DNA of 64,000 nt, from contig NZ_CAMKWA010000005.1 of NCBI RefSeq assembly GCF_946476835.1, positions 62,001-126,000 on the forward strand, read 5' to 3'. The notes beneath the pieces were generated by a model, which did not search any database, was not told the DNA's origin, and was given only the letters and a program-made list of their open reading frames with translations. This DNA comes from an uncultured Neokomagataea sp. (lineage in GTDB: Bacteria; Pseudomonadota; Alphaproteobacteria; Acetobacterales; Acetobacteraceae). Both the position numbers and the translations under genes were made by a program. Positions 18,508 to 26,416 of this stretch are shown here, piece after piece. The number at the start of each line of letters is the position of its first letter. Position 1 is the first letter of the stretch.

Positions 18508-19092
18508 ATGCGACGTTTTTCTGCAAGACCGTTTAAATATGCACTCCTCCTCGGGGGGCTAGTACTAAGCGCTGGCACCATCATGCCACAAGAAGCACAG
18601 GCCGCCTTGGAGACAAACTCTATCGCACCAGATTTTTCAGCCCCCGCCAGCATGGGCGGACATGAATTCCCATTTCATCTCAAAGACGCCCTCCAAAAAG
18701 GCCCCGTGGTACTATATTTTTATCCCGCAGCCTTCACCAAAGGCTGCACAATAGAAGCTCACGATTTTGCCGATGCCGTACCTGACTTCAAAGCTGCCGG
18801 GGCATCAATTTTTGGCATTTCCATGGACCCAATCGCAAAATTAGATAAGTTCTCCGTCAGTGAATGTCGCTCTGCCTTTGGTGTCATTGCTGACCCAGAT
18901 GGTAAAATTACCGGCAATTACAAAGCCAAAATGCCTCTCCTGCACATGGCTAGCCGTACTTCTTATGTCATCGCCCAGAATGGGCGTGTCGTTTTAACTT
19001 ACGCATCAATGTCCCCTGATGAGCACGTTGAGCGGACTTTGGCAGCCGTAAAAGCTCTACAAAATAACAAGAACTCATCCCCGACCCGATGA
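18508..19092 (+). CDS. Exported peroxiredoxin (PrxQ/BCP-like)
   Basis: A 194-residue peroxiredoxin with an apparent Sec signal peptide (residues 1-32, cleavage after AQA). FYPAAFTKGCTIEAHDF holds the peroxidatic Cys80. PrxQ proteins with a nearby resolving Cys have it five residues on; here that position is His. A second Cys at 120 (SVSECRSAF) might act as a distant resolving residue. It would reduce peroxides in the periplasm, using an unidentified thiol donor. The longer open frame overlaps the transglycosylase gene and is ignored. The stop overlaps the next start by four bases. Confidence 0.85.
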   Translation: MRRFSARPFKYALLLGGLVLSAGTIMPQEAQAALETNSIAPDFSAPASMGGHEFPFHLKDALQKGPVVLYFYPAAFTKGCTIEAHDFADAVPDFKAAGASIFGISMDPIAKLDKFSVSECRSAFGVIADPDGKITGNYKAKMPLLHMASRTSYVIAQNGRVVLTYASMSPDEHVERTLAAVKALQNNKNSSPTR

Positions 19093-19658
19093 AAGATCTG
19101 TTCGGAACACAACACAACGTCGGTCAGGCCAAACCATTAAAACTGACCGATGATGTCGTAAGTTCAGCCATTTATGGGGGGCATCAAGATTGCTACCGCT
19201 ACGCATTGCGGCGCGTATGGCAAGATGACGCCCCTACACTCATGTGGCTAATGATGAATCCTTCAGTAGCCACCGAGTTTGGCGATGATCGTACAGTCGC
19301 CAAATGCCAGCGTTACGCACGCAGTTGGGGATATGGAAGCATTTTAGTTGGCAATAGTTTTGCTTATCGCTGCACCGATCAAAAGCGCCTCACAGAAGTT
19401 GAAGATCCAATTGGCCCTGATAATGACGCACATCTTCTGCAGTTAGCAAAAGATGCGGACCTCGTTATCTTGGCGTACGGCTCGCCTCAAATAAAAACCT
19501 TACGCCAACGTGGAACGGATGTTGCTCGTATGCTCGAACAACACGGCATTACTCTGCACACCCTACGCCTGAGCAAATCTGGACGCCCCGAACATCCTCT
19601 TTACCTTCCCGCCGATCTGAAACCCTTTTCTGTTCAAGCTGTCGACTTAAGCACATAA
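19089..19658 (+). CDS. DUF1643 domain protein
   Basis: A 189-residue cytoplasmic protein of the DUF1643 family, function unknown. The family's characteristic blocks are visible: YRYALRRVW, LMWLMMNPSVATEFGDDRTV, RYARSWGYGSILVGNSFAYRCTD, and VILAYGSP. No catalytic motif is obvious. Its start overlaps the peroxiredoxin stop (ATGA), so both are made from one message even though one protein is exported and the other is not. A strong shared hairpin follows. Confidence 0.85.
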   Translation: MKDLFGTQHNVGQAKPLKLTDDVVSSAIYGGHQDCYRYALRRVWQDDAPTLMWLMMNPSVATEFGDDRTVAKCQRYARSWGYGSILVGNSFAYRCTDQKRLTEVEDPIGPDNDAHLLQLAKDADLVILAYGSPQIKTLRQRGTDVARMLEQHGITLHTLRLSKSGRPEHPLYLPADLKPFSVQAVDLST

Positions 19659-19661
19659 AAA

Positions 19662-19681
19662 AACCGCCCCAAAGGGCGGTT
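19662..19681. terminator. Bidirectional terminator between DUF1643 and OprB genes
   Basis: AACCGCCC and GGGCGGTT form an 8-bp stem with a four-base loop. An A-tract precedes it and a TCTCTTTT run follows it, so it can serve both convergent genes. Confidence 0.8.
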
Positions 19682-19686
19682 CTCTT

Positions 19687-21174
19687 TTAGAATGTAATAC
19701 CGGTTTCCAAATCCAGAAGAACTGGATTTTTATAGCGGTTCGTACCACCTGGGCTCCAGTAGTACTGTGCACCCGGACGTACCAGCAGCCACGGTGTCGG
19801 GCGCCAACCATAGTTAAATTCGACGGATTGTTCACCCGACGGGCTCAGCATGTTCGCACCATTTTTCTGCATCTGCCGCGCCCAATTGGTCAACTTAGCA
19901 TTCACCCAACCAGACTTCATGCCCAAGCTGACCGTATCATTCGGACGGCTTGCAAATGTTCCTTTGCGCACCACACCAAACGTTACGTAATACGGAACAA
20001 CAGCCGTACGTGGGTCACCCCACGTGAACGAACCAAACACCGCCGTACTGCGCTGCGGATCATCCGAATCACGCTCCAGCATACGATCTGCCTGTACCCA
20101 GCCACCAAAACGGCCCCGCACTTTAGAAGTCGGCGCTGATGCTAAGTATTTAGGTGCAATTTCAAAGCTGGAAAGCTGTGAGTAAACGTCCTTGGTTTCA
20201 GACGTATCCCAGTACCCACCGACCTTAATATTGGTTTGTAACGGCCCCGTAAAATCATTGTCACCACCACGATGCCATCCCAACTGGAACGGTAAGAACG
20301 TACCCGTCGCACCATGAAGGTTCATTTTCCAAGCATTATGCGTGTTCGAAATCGTAGGATCGACAGAATACGCACCAAAAGAGATCAAATACTCTTTATT
20401 GCCCGCAGGGTAGAACTTGACCCATGCGCCCGGATGGGAGGTCGGATAATAACCATAACCGGAGTTCATTGCGATTGATTGCGGCATACCGCAAATCGCA
20501 TTTGATTCGAATTGGCAGTACAGATTGCCACCCCAATAGATCGACGATTGTTCAAAATCGTTTTCACTATTGATTTCACCCACCTCAGTAGAGACGTAAC
20601 GGTTCCACGGCATTTCCCACGATAAACGTGTCAAACGCACAGTCTCACCAGAACCAAAAATTTCTTGCGGGCTGTTCATCACCGGGAGTTTGGACGTAAG
20701 GCCCAGCCCCTGACGGGCGGTAACTGCAAAATGAATAAAGCCCAAACCATATCCGGTAAGCTTTTTGATATCCGCATCAACGGTTGCACCAAACTCGTCC
20801 GCATAACGCACATTTTGCGAACGACCACCACTCACGTTACCGGCGGAATCCTGCAAATAATGTCCATTAATAACCAAGCCATGCTGTGCGAGGCGCGTTC
20901 TCGCCCCTGCCCAGTTCCCTGTCATGGTGCTTTGCGTCAACCAATCATGCAGACTAGCCGGCAAAAAATGATCTTCTGTCGTATCGGAGACAATCGGCCC
21001 AGAAGACGCAGAAACTGTACGCCGCACCACAGGAGTGAAGACAGGCGCGCTTTCCACCTTGTCTTTGCTTACCCCATTAGAGGTTTGAGCATTAGCGTAG
21101 GCGCCCGACGAGAATGAGCCCAAAATACACACCAAGCTCAAAATGCCCGTTTTCTTAATCTTATCGTGCTGCAT
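19687..21174 (-). CDS. Carbohydrate-selective porin, OprB family
   Basis: A 495-residue outer-membrane barrel. A signal peptide covers residues 1-29 (cleavage near AYANA), followed by LTGNWAGARTRLAQHGL-like text that opens the OprB domain. The body alternates short hydrophobic and polar stretches and ends in a phenylalanine (LETGITF), as outer-membrane barrels do. OprB porins admit glucose and related sugars or polyols; acetic acid bacteria use them for substrates that are oxidised by periplasmic dehydrogenases. An in-frame extension to 21309 exists, but only the ATG at 21174 yields a normal signal peptide, with GGGGGA about ten bases upstream. Confidence 0.9.
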   Translation of the reverse strand: MQHDKIKKTGILSLVCILGSFSSGAYANAQTSNGVSKDKVESAPVFTPVVRRTVSASSGPIVSDTTEDHFLPASLHDWLTQSTMTGNWAGARTRLAQHGLVINGHYLQDSAGNVSGGRSQNVRYADEFGATVDADIKKLTGYGLGFIHFAVTARQGLGLTSKLPVMNSPQEIFGSGETVRLTRLSWEMPWNRYVSTEVGEINSENDFEQSSIYWGGNLYCQFESNAICGMPQSIAMNSGYGYYPTSHPGAWVKFYPAGNKEYLISFGAYSVDPTISNTHNAWKMNLHGATGTFLPFQLGWHRGGDNDFTGPLQTNIKVGGYWDTSETKDVYSQLSSFEIAPKYLASAPTSKVRGRFGGWVQADRMLERDSDDPQRSTAVFGSFTWGDPRTAVVPYYVTFGVVRKGTFASRPNDTVSLGMKSGWVNAKLTNWARQMQKNGANMLSPSGEQSVEFNYGWRPTPWLLVRPGAQYYWSPGGTNRYKNPVLLDLETGITF

Positions 21175-21317
21175 TTCCAGCAACGTCCCCCTTGCTGAAG
21201 CGTTCAAGTGACTTAAATGTCTTTTTAACGCTTCATTTAGACCTAAACTAGTCCAATATAGTGCACAAACTTGTGAAGTCTTATTTAATAGAAAGGGATT
21301 GTATATCAAACAAAAAA

Positions 21318-21363
21318 AGACCCATACTTAATTAGCTGCTTTATGCTAATTAAGTATGGGTCT
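21318..21363 (-). terminator. Long perfect hairpin terminating tRNA-Tyr
   Basis: Two 19-base arms (21318-21336 and 21345-21363) are exactly complementary around an eight-base loop. On the minus strand the stem is followed by seven T. A smaller hairpin CTTTCC/GGAAAG at 21370-21387 lies between it and the tRNA. Confidence 0.85.
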
Positions 21364-21392
21364 CATTGTCTTTCCTAAAAAGGAAAGCGTCC

Positions 21393-21478
21393 TGGTGGAG
21401 AGAGTTGGATTCGAACCAACGTAGGCGTACGCCAGCGGATTTACAGTCCGCCCCCTTTAGCCACTCGGGCACCTCTCC
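21393..21478 (-). tRNA. tRNA-Tyr (GTA)
   Basis: Read on the minus strand it begins GGAGAGGTGCCCGAGTGG and ends CTCTCC-A-CCA, with the CCA encoded. The acceptor stem, the D-arm, the anticodon loop CTGTAAATC (anticodon GTA), a long variable arm of class II type and the T-arm with GGTTCGAATCC are all readable. The long variable arm agrees with bacterial tRNA-Tyr. Confidence 0.96.
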
Positions 21479-21546
21479 GGGACGGGTGGATAGATAGGTC
21501 GGATCACCGGGTATGTCAAACGCTTTTTTTCGATTATATAAATTTT

Positions 21547-22341
21547 ATGGCTAGACGTACTTCTTCCCCCTCCCCCAAGCGTATCTCCCTCCCAAAGGAA
21601 CATGACGCTTCCGTGCCCTCACGCGCAGGGCGCCCCACCCGCAACCAGCCCGGATACTGGATCTATGGTCACCACGCCGTAGAAGCCGCCCTGGACAACC
21701 CAGAACGGGTTATCCATGAATTTCTAGCAACCCAAGAAGCCTCCGCGCAATTCACACATGCCCGCGTGTCACCACAAGTCGTGGACCGTGAGCGCCTTGA
21801 TCGCCTCTGTGATCGAGATGCCGTGCATCAAGGCGTATGCCTACGTGTAGAACCCCTTACACCGCCACATTTTCTTGACGCTCTCTCACGCCCGGGCCCA
21901 ATCCTCGTTTTAGATCAGGTCACAGATCCCCGTAATATCGGTGCCATTTTGCGTTCAGCTGCCGCCTTCGGCGCATGCGCTGTTCTCGTACAAGACCGCA
22001 ATACACCACAAGAAAGCGGCTCTATGGCAAAAGCCGCCTCAGGCGCACTCGATATTGTTCCCATCTTACGTGAAGTAAATCTCTCACGCGCCCTGGCTTC
22101 GTTACAGCGTGAAGGCCTCTGGATCGTCGGGTTAGATGCTGGCGGCGCACGCTTAGACGGCACAACATTTTCCGGGCGCCGCATTGCACTTGTTCTCGGC
22201 GCCGAAGGCGCAGGACTGCGCCGCCTCACGCGCGAAACCTGCGATGAAATTGCCAGCGTTTATATGCCAGGCAATATGGAGAGTCTAAACGTCTCCAATG
22301 CCGCTGCTGTCGCTTTGTATGAATTAGCGCGCCCATCGTAA
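21547..22341 (+). CDS. rlmB: 23S rRNA 2-prime-O-ribose methyltransferase, TrmH/RlmB family
   Basis: A 264-residue SPOUT methyltransferase. A basic N-terminal extension is followed by the substrate-binding domain (IYGHHAVEAAL) and the knotted catalytic domain with motif 1 LDQVTDPRNIGAILRSAAAFG, motif 2 VLGAEGAGLRRL and motif 3 MPGNMESLNVSNAAAVALYE. By family resemblance it methylates the ribose of G2251 in 23S rRNA using S-adenosylmethionine, although TrmH-family specificity cannot be proven from sequence. It is divergent from tRNA-Tyr. Confidence 0.88.
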   Translation: MARRTSSPSPKRISLPKEHDASVPSRAGRPTRNQPGYWIYGHHAVEAALDNPERVIHEFLATQEASAQFTHARVSPQVVDRERLDRLCDRDAVHQGVCLRVEPLTPPHFLDALSRPGPILVLDQVTDPRNIGAILRSAAAFGACAVLVQDRNTPQESGSMAKAASGALDIVPILREVNLSRALASLQREGLWIVGLDAGGARLDGTTFSGRRIALVLGAEGAGLRRLTRETCDEIASVYMPGNMESLNVSNAAAVALYELARPS

Positions 22342-22370
22342 AAACTGGCACCATCTAAAATTAAAGGTAT

Positions 22371-22405
22371 ACTGGCATTCTCTTTTTTCTCGAGAGAATG
22401 CCAGT
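22371..22405. terminator. Hairpin between rlmB and the ene-reductase gene
   Basis: ACTGGCATTCTCT (22371-22383) and AGAGAATGCCAGT (22393-22405) are perfect 13-base arms with a nine-base loop. It lies between two convergent genes and probably terminates both, though neither side has a long T-tract. Confidence 0.65.
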
Positions 22406-22442
22406 CATTATAACAATACCCAGCAGACTTGCTGGTCGTTTT

Positions 22443-23516
22443 CTATTCCGCAGTCGGGTAATCCGTATAGCCCTCAGGGCCGGGACGGTACCACGTAGCC
22501 ATATCCCCCTCAGCAAGCGGTAAGTCCTCTTGTAAACGCCGCACCAGATCTGGGTTACTAATAAACTTACGCCCAAATGAGATGGCGTCCGCCTCCCCAC
22601 TCTCAACCGCAGCAAGAGCCTCTTCGCGCGTATAATCCTGATTCAAAACCAGAGGACGCGTGAACACTTTACGCAAAATAGGAGAAAGCTTCGGTTGATC
22701 CGTACGGCCGAAGGTACCATTCTCACCGACCTCCCACAGTTCAAGCCATGCAACACCTAACTGTTCCAGCACCTCAACAGCAGGCACAAAAACAGCTGCT
22801 GGATTTGTATCAACGCAACCCTGCGTATCACCATTGGGCGACAAACGTACTGAAACCCGATCCGCCCCAACAACTGCGATTACGCGCTCAACAACTTCAC
22901 GCAAAAAACGAACCCGATTGTCTGGCACACCACCATACGCATCCTCACGATGATTGGTGCTATCACGCAAGAACTGGTCAATTAGATATCCATTAGCCGC
23001 ATGAATCTGCACACCATCGAAGCCGGCAGCTAGAGCATTACGAGCAGCCCGTTCATAATCGTTCAAAATGCGCGCAATATCATCCCCATCGACTGGACGC
23101 GCCACTTCATAAGGCTTTTTGCCTTCATAAGTATGGGCCTCCCCCGGAGCTGCGGTCGCGGACGGTGAAACAGGCTGCACACCCGTGACGGAAGAATGCA
23201 CCATACGACCCATATGCCATAATTGGCAGACGATCTTACCACCCTTTTGATGGACCGCCTCCGTGACCGGCTTCCAAGCTTCAACCTGCTCATCCGACCA
23301 AATACCGGGTGCATTCGGCCAACCGAGTCCTTCTCGTGAAATCCCCGTTGCTTCGCTGATAATCACACCCGCGGTAGCACGCTGACCATAATATTCAGCC
23401 ATCAGCGCCGTAGGCACAGCATCCACCTGAGACCGCGCACGCGTCAAAGGAGCCATAATAACGCGGTTTTTTGCCATAAAACTACCGAGATTGATGGCAT
23501 CAAAAAGAGAAGGCAT
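22443..23516 (-). CDS. Old Yellow Enzyme family ene-reductase
   Basis: A 357-residue FMN-dependent oxidoreductase of the NemA/OYE type. It has the barrel start LFDAINLGSFMAKNRVIMAPLTRARS, the conserved segment DGVQIHAANGYLIDQFLRD (active-site His and Asn pair) and the late FMN phosphate-binding region AISFGRKFISNPDLV. It reduces activated C=C bonds, N-ethylmaleimide or nitro compounds with NAD(P)H. The gene is divergent from an ArsR-type regulator, as in electrophile-responsive NemR/NemA-like systems, suggesting induction by electrophiles. Confidence 0.92.
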   Translation of the reverse strand: MPSLFDAINLGSFMAKNRVIMAPLTRARSQVDAVPTALMAEYYGQRATAGVIISEATGISREGLGWPNAPGIWSDEQVEAWKPVTEAVHQKGGKIVCQLWHMGRMVHSSVTGVQPVSPSATAAPGEAHTYEGKKPYEVARPVDGDDIARILNDYERAARNALAAGFDGVQIHAANGYLIDQFLRDSTNHREDAYGGVPDNRVRFLREVVERVIAVVGADRVSVRLSPNGDTQGCVDTNPAAVFVPAVEVLEQLGVAWLELWEVGENGTFGRTDQPKLSPILRKVFTRPLVLNQDYTREEALAAVESGEADAISFGRKFISNPDLVRRLQEDLPLAEGDMATWYRPGPEGYTDYPTAE

Positions 23517-23547
23517 TTTGTAAACTCCTACTCACGCACAAGCGTTA

Positions 23548-23565
23548 GTTCGATACAATTCGAAC
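23548..23565. promoter_or_regulatory. Inverted repeat, candidate operator
   Basis: GTTCGA and TCGAAC face each other across six bases in the short spacer between the ene-reductase and ArsR genes. Position and symmetry suit a dimeric repressor. Binding by the neighbouring ArsR protein is an inference. Confidence 0.45.
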
Positions 23566-23609
23566 CTTAAAAACATTGCCAAACAAAGGCAAGCAGGGAT
23601 ATTTGCCTC

Positions 23610-23918
23610 ATGCCCTATCTTGATAACCCCGACCTCTCATCCATCGACCTACTGACCGTCCTGCGCGCCCTTGCTGACCCCATTCGTCTCGAAATCGTGC
23701 GTCAACTACATGAACGGGGAGAAGCGACCTGTGCTGAACTCCTACGAAACCGCCCTAAATCGAGCATGTCTCATCATTTTCATGTCTTAAGAGAAAGCGG
23801 CATTCTACAAACGCGCGTCGAAGGACTCCATTATTATAATTCTTTACGGCGCAAAGAGTTGGACCAGTCTTTCCCCGGTCTGATGGCTTCAATCCTTGCG
23901 CCAGCACCTACCCGCTAA
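23610..23918 (+). CDS. ArsR family winged-helix regulator
   Basis: A 102-residue ArsR/SmtB-type regulator. Residues 15-95 contain the winged helix: LRALADPIRLEIVRQLHERGEATCAEL and the recognition helix SSMSHHFHVLRESGIL. There is one Cys (in ATCAEL), which does not form the CxC metal site of ArsR, so a metal sensor is unlikely from sequence alone. It is divergent from the Old Yellow Enzyme gene, with a palindrome between them, and is a reasonable candidate for its repressor. Its stop overlaps the stop region of the converging membrane-protein gene by four bases. Confidence 0.85.
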   Translation: MPYLDNPDLSSIDLLTVLRALADPIRLEIVRQLHERGEATCAELLRNRPKSSMSHHFHVLRESGILQTRVEGLHYYNSLRRKELDQSFPGLMASILAPAPTR

Positions 23919-24277
23919 GGCGCGGGAGCAAAAATGGCTTCAGAAACAACGCGTCCGCTTTCCGGATCCCAAACAAAAAGGCGTTCGCCTGCATCTCCCT
24001 GAACAGAAACAGCCAAATCACCATCATTCATCGCAACAACGCGGGTAATATGCTCACCGTGCAAGAGTGGAATCGTCACCCTCTCAGCATGCTCCACATT
24101 GGTCGGAGCAGATGTTTGCACGGCATGATGACCATGCATAATCCGCGTCACCACCACGCCAATCAACACCGCAACACCGATTACGATCAATACACCCATC
24201 CCGATCACCAGCGCCAATAACGCTTTTGACCCACCGGACTCGCCGCCATGCTCTTGTTTCGCTACATTCATATCCAT
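23915..24277 (-). CDS. Small single-span membrane protein (DUF6476-like)
   Basis: A 120-residue protein with a polar start, one transmembrane helix (about 19-44, ALLALVIGMGVLIVIGVAV) and a periplasmic domain ending in DGDLAVSVQGDAGERLFVWDPESG. The text around the helix resembles the DUF6476 proteins found beside rluD-like genes in other Alphaproteobacteria; that is from memory and unverified. The ATG at 24277 has GAGGG six bases upstream. It is divergent from rluD, and the two start codons overlap in the four bases CATG. The longer frame reaching 24739 is antisense to rluD and is not used. Confidence 0.7.
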   Translation of the reverse strand: MDMNVAKQEHGGESGGSKALLALVIGMGVLIVIGVAVLIGVVVTRIMHGHHAVQTSAPTNVEHAERVTIPLLHGEHITRVVAMNDGDLAVSVQGDAGERLFVWDPESGRVVSEAIFAPAP

Positions 24278-25244
24278 GTCTGACCCTCTCACACCTTTCC
24301 TGCTCACCGTCGATACCCCTTTAATTGGGCAAAGAGTCGACCGTGCACTTGCTGAAGCCATCGGCACGATTTCCCGCTCACGGGTCAAGAGCCTGATTGA
24401 AGGCGGCCATCTCCAAAAAAATGGCACCCCCGCTGACAACCCCTCTGAAATTCTAAAGGAAGGACAGTCTTTTCTCCTCTCCTTCCCCCCCCCAACCCCA
24501 GCGCGACCAGAAGCAGAAAATATTCCGCTCACCATTTTGTACGAAGACCGCGACTTAATCGTGATCGACAAACAGGCGGGCCTTGTTACACATCCAGCGC
24601 CCGGCAATGAGCGCGGTACACTGGTCAATGCCTTACTTGGCCATTGCGGTGAGGGTTTCGAAGGAATCGGTGGCGAAAAGCGCCCAGGGATTGTCCATCG
24701 CTTGGATAAAGACACATCAGGCGTCATGGTCATCGCCAAAACATCGCTGGCCCATAATGCTCTTTCTGAAGCGTTTGCCGCCCGTGATATTGACCGCGCC
24801 TACAACGCTCTTGCTTGGGGCCTTTTACCACCACAAGGTGAGTTTGACGGATCTATAGGCCGAGATAAACGAGACCGTAAGCGCATGGCCGTCGTCACAT
24901 CCGGCGGCAAAGTGGCGCTCACCCGCTTCAAACTGCTCAATTCTTACCATGCCAGCGTTTCATTGGTAGAATGCCGCCTCGCTACCGGTCGCACCCATCA
25001 AATTCGCGTCCACATGGCACATGCAGGACATCCATTAGTTGGAGACCCTGTCTATCTGCGCCGTATACCTGGTGCCGCGCGTCCCCTCCCTCCCGAAGCG
25101 CGTGAGGCCGCTCTCGATTTTCCACGCCAAGCTCTACACGCGGCACGCCTGGGTTTTGTGCACCCTAGAACTGGCAAAAATCTCGAATTTGAGACCCCAC
25201 TTCCTGCCGATTTCCACGAATTGCAGCAGTCATTAATCGGGTAA
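24276..25244 (+). CDS. rluD: RluA-family pseudouridine synthase
   Basis: A 322-residue RluA-family enzyme. An N-terminal S4 RNA-binding domain (about 18-75, QRVDRALAEAIG, VKSLIEGGHLQKNG) precedes the catalytic domain with HRLDKDTSG at 141-149, Asp144 being the nucleophile, and RTHQIRVHMAHAGHPLVGD. The S4 domain and position next to a small membrane protein and rpoH fit RluD, which makes three pseudouridines in helix 69 of 23S rRNA; RluC cannot be excluded. No ribosome binding site is evident, as its upstream region is the start of the divergent gene. Confidence 0.88.
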   Translation: MSDPLTPFLLTVDTPLIGQRVDRALAEAIGTISRSRVKSLIEGGHLQKNGTPADNPSEILKEGQSFLLSFPPPTPARPEAENIPLTILYEDRDLIVIDKQAGLVTHPAPGNERGTLVNALLGHCGEGFEGIGGEKRPGIVHRLDKDTSGVMVIAKTSLAHNALSEAFAARDIDRAYNALAWGLLPPQGEFDGSIGRDKRDRKRMAVVTSGGKVALTRFKLLNSYHASVSLVECRLATGRTHQIRVHMAHAGHPLVGDPVYLRRIPGAARPLPPEAREAALDFPRQALHAARLGFVHPRTGKNLEFETPLPADFHELQQSLIG

Positions 25245-25259
25245 ACCTTTTTTAATATT

Positions 25260-25288
25260 TGACTTATTCGGTTTAACCTGTCATAAAA
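25260..25288 (+). promoter_or_regulatory. Candidate sigma-70 promoter of rpoH
   Basis: TTGACT at 25260-25265 and CATAAA at 25283-25288 are 17 bases apart. The implied message starts near 25295 and would carry a leader of almost 200 bases ahead of rpoH. Confidence 0.5.
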
Positions 25289-25419
25289 CAGGCAATCTGG
25301 ATGGAGTGACGCACCACCGGAGTGGATCGTACCGTCTGCAGAGGCCCAAAATGGGGGATGCAGGCGGGGACATCAAAAATCCTGACCGCGTCACCTGGTG
25401 AAGAAACCAAAAAGCTCTT

Positions 25420-25451
25420 CGTTCGTATTTCTATACAACAGACAACGAACG
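25420..25451 (+). other. Hairpin in the rpoH leader
   Basis: CGTTCGT at 25420-25426 and ACGAACG at 25445-25451 can pair as seven base pairs around an 18-base loop, about 40 bases upstream of the start codon. It may be a structural element of the message; nothing in the sequence proves a regulatory role. Confidence 0.35.
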
Positions 25452-25491
25452 TCCAGCCTCGAGGTTCTCCAGGCGAAAGGAGTGATCGTAC

Positions 25492-26385
25492 ATGGCATCT
25501 CCCGCCGTCATATCTGTTGGGCCAGAAAGCAACCTGACCCAGTATTTGCAAAAGATTCGTAAATTCCCACTGCTTACCCCGCAGGAAGAATTAGATCTGT
25601 CGCGCCGCTGGCAGTCCAAGCAAGACGTCAAAGCCGCACATCGGCTTGTTACATCCCATCTCCGCTTGGTCGCAAAAATCGCAATGGGCTATCGTGGCTA
25701 CGGCTTGCCTGTGAATGAACTGATCAGCGAAGGCAATATCGGCATGATGCAAGCCGTGCGCCGGTTCGACCCAGATCGTGGTTTCCGCTTAGCCACATAC
25801 GCCATGTGGTGGATCCGCGCAGCAATGCAAGAGTACATTCTGCACAGTTGGTCCCTCGTTAAGATGGGCACAACGGCATCGCAGAAAAAACTTTTCTTCA
25901 ATCTGCGCCGCCTGAAGGGGCAAATGCAAGCCATTGATGATGGCGATTTGCGCCCTGAACAGGTCACGGATATTGCCACGACTCTTGGCGTGCCTGAACA
26001 AGACGTTCAGTCTATGAACCAACGCCTTGCCGCGCCTGATCATAGCCTTAATGCCCCCCTGCGCTTAGACGGCGATGGCGAGTGGCAGGACTGGTTGGTC
26101 GATGAGCACGAAAACCAAGAAGAGAGTTTTGCAGACTCGGAAGAATTCAGCGGCCGCAAAGCTCTGCTGGATCAAGCACTAATGACCCTGAATGAGCGTG
26201 AACGCCATATCTTGTCTGAACGCCGCCTCAAAGAAGAGCCTCAGACTCTCGAAACACTGTCACATCATTACGGTGTCTCGCGGGAACGTATCCGCCAAAT
26301 CGAGGCGCGCGCCATGGAAAAGTTACAAAAAGCCATGGCATCTGAAGTTGAACGCCGCCGTAAAGAAAACGGCCTGCAAGACTAA
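25492..26385 (+). CDS. rpoH: RNA polymerase sigma-32 (heat-shock sigma factor)
   Basis: A 297-residue sigma factor. Region 2 is clear (SEGNIGMMQAVRRFDPDRGFRLATYAMWWIRAAMQEYIL, about 79-117) and the RpoH box QKKLFFNLRR lies at 131-140, which separates RpoH from other group 3 sigmas. Region 4.2 ends the protein (LSHHYGVSRERIRQIEARAMEKL). It directs RNA polymerase to heat-shock promoters. The start is supported by AAGGAG nine bases upstream. A leader of about 200 bases precedes it and a short hairpin follows the stop. Confidence 0.95.
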   Translation: MASPAVISVGPESNLTQYLQKIRKFPLLTPQEELDLSRRWQSKQDVKAAHRLVTSHLRLVAKIAMGYRGYGLPVNELISEGNIGMMQAVRRFDPDRGFRLATYAMWWIRAAMQEYILHSWSLVKMGTTASQKKLFFNLRRLKGQMQAIDDGDLRPEQVTDIATTLGVPEQDVQSMNQRLAAPDHSLNAPLRLDGDGEWQDWLVDEHENQEESFADSEEFSGRKALLDQALMTLNERERHILSERRLKEEPQTLETLSHHYGVSRERIRQIEARAMEKLQKAMASEVERRRKENGLQD

Positions 26386-26388
26386 AGC

Positions 26389-26406
26389 CTTGCTCTGCGG
26401 AGCAAG
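26389..26406 (+). terminator. Hairpin after rpoH
   Basis: CTTGCTC and GAGCAAG make a seven-base-pair stem with a four-base loop directly after the rpoH stop. It is not followed by a T-tract, so it may be a weak terminator or a message-stabilising hairpin. Confidence 0.4.
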
Positions 26407-26416
26407 CGCAGCCTCT

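Noticed and set aside
24278..24739. Upstream extension of the small membrane-protein frame to 24739
   Set aside because: It runs antisense through the well-supported rluD gene; the ATG at 24277 has a proper ribosome binding site and yields a sensible protein.
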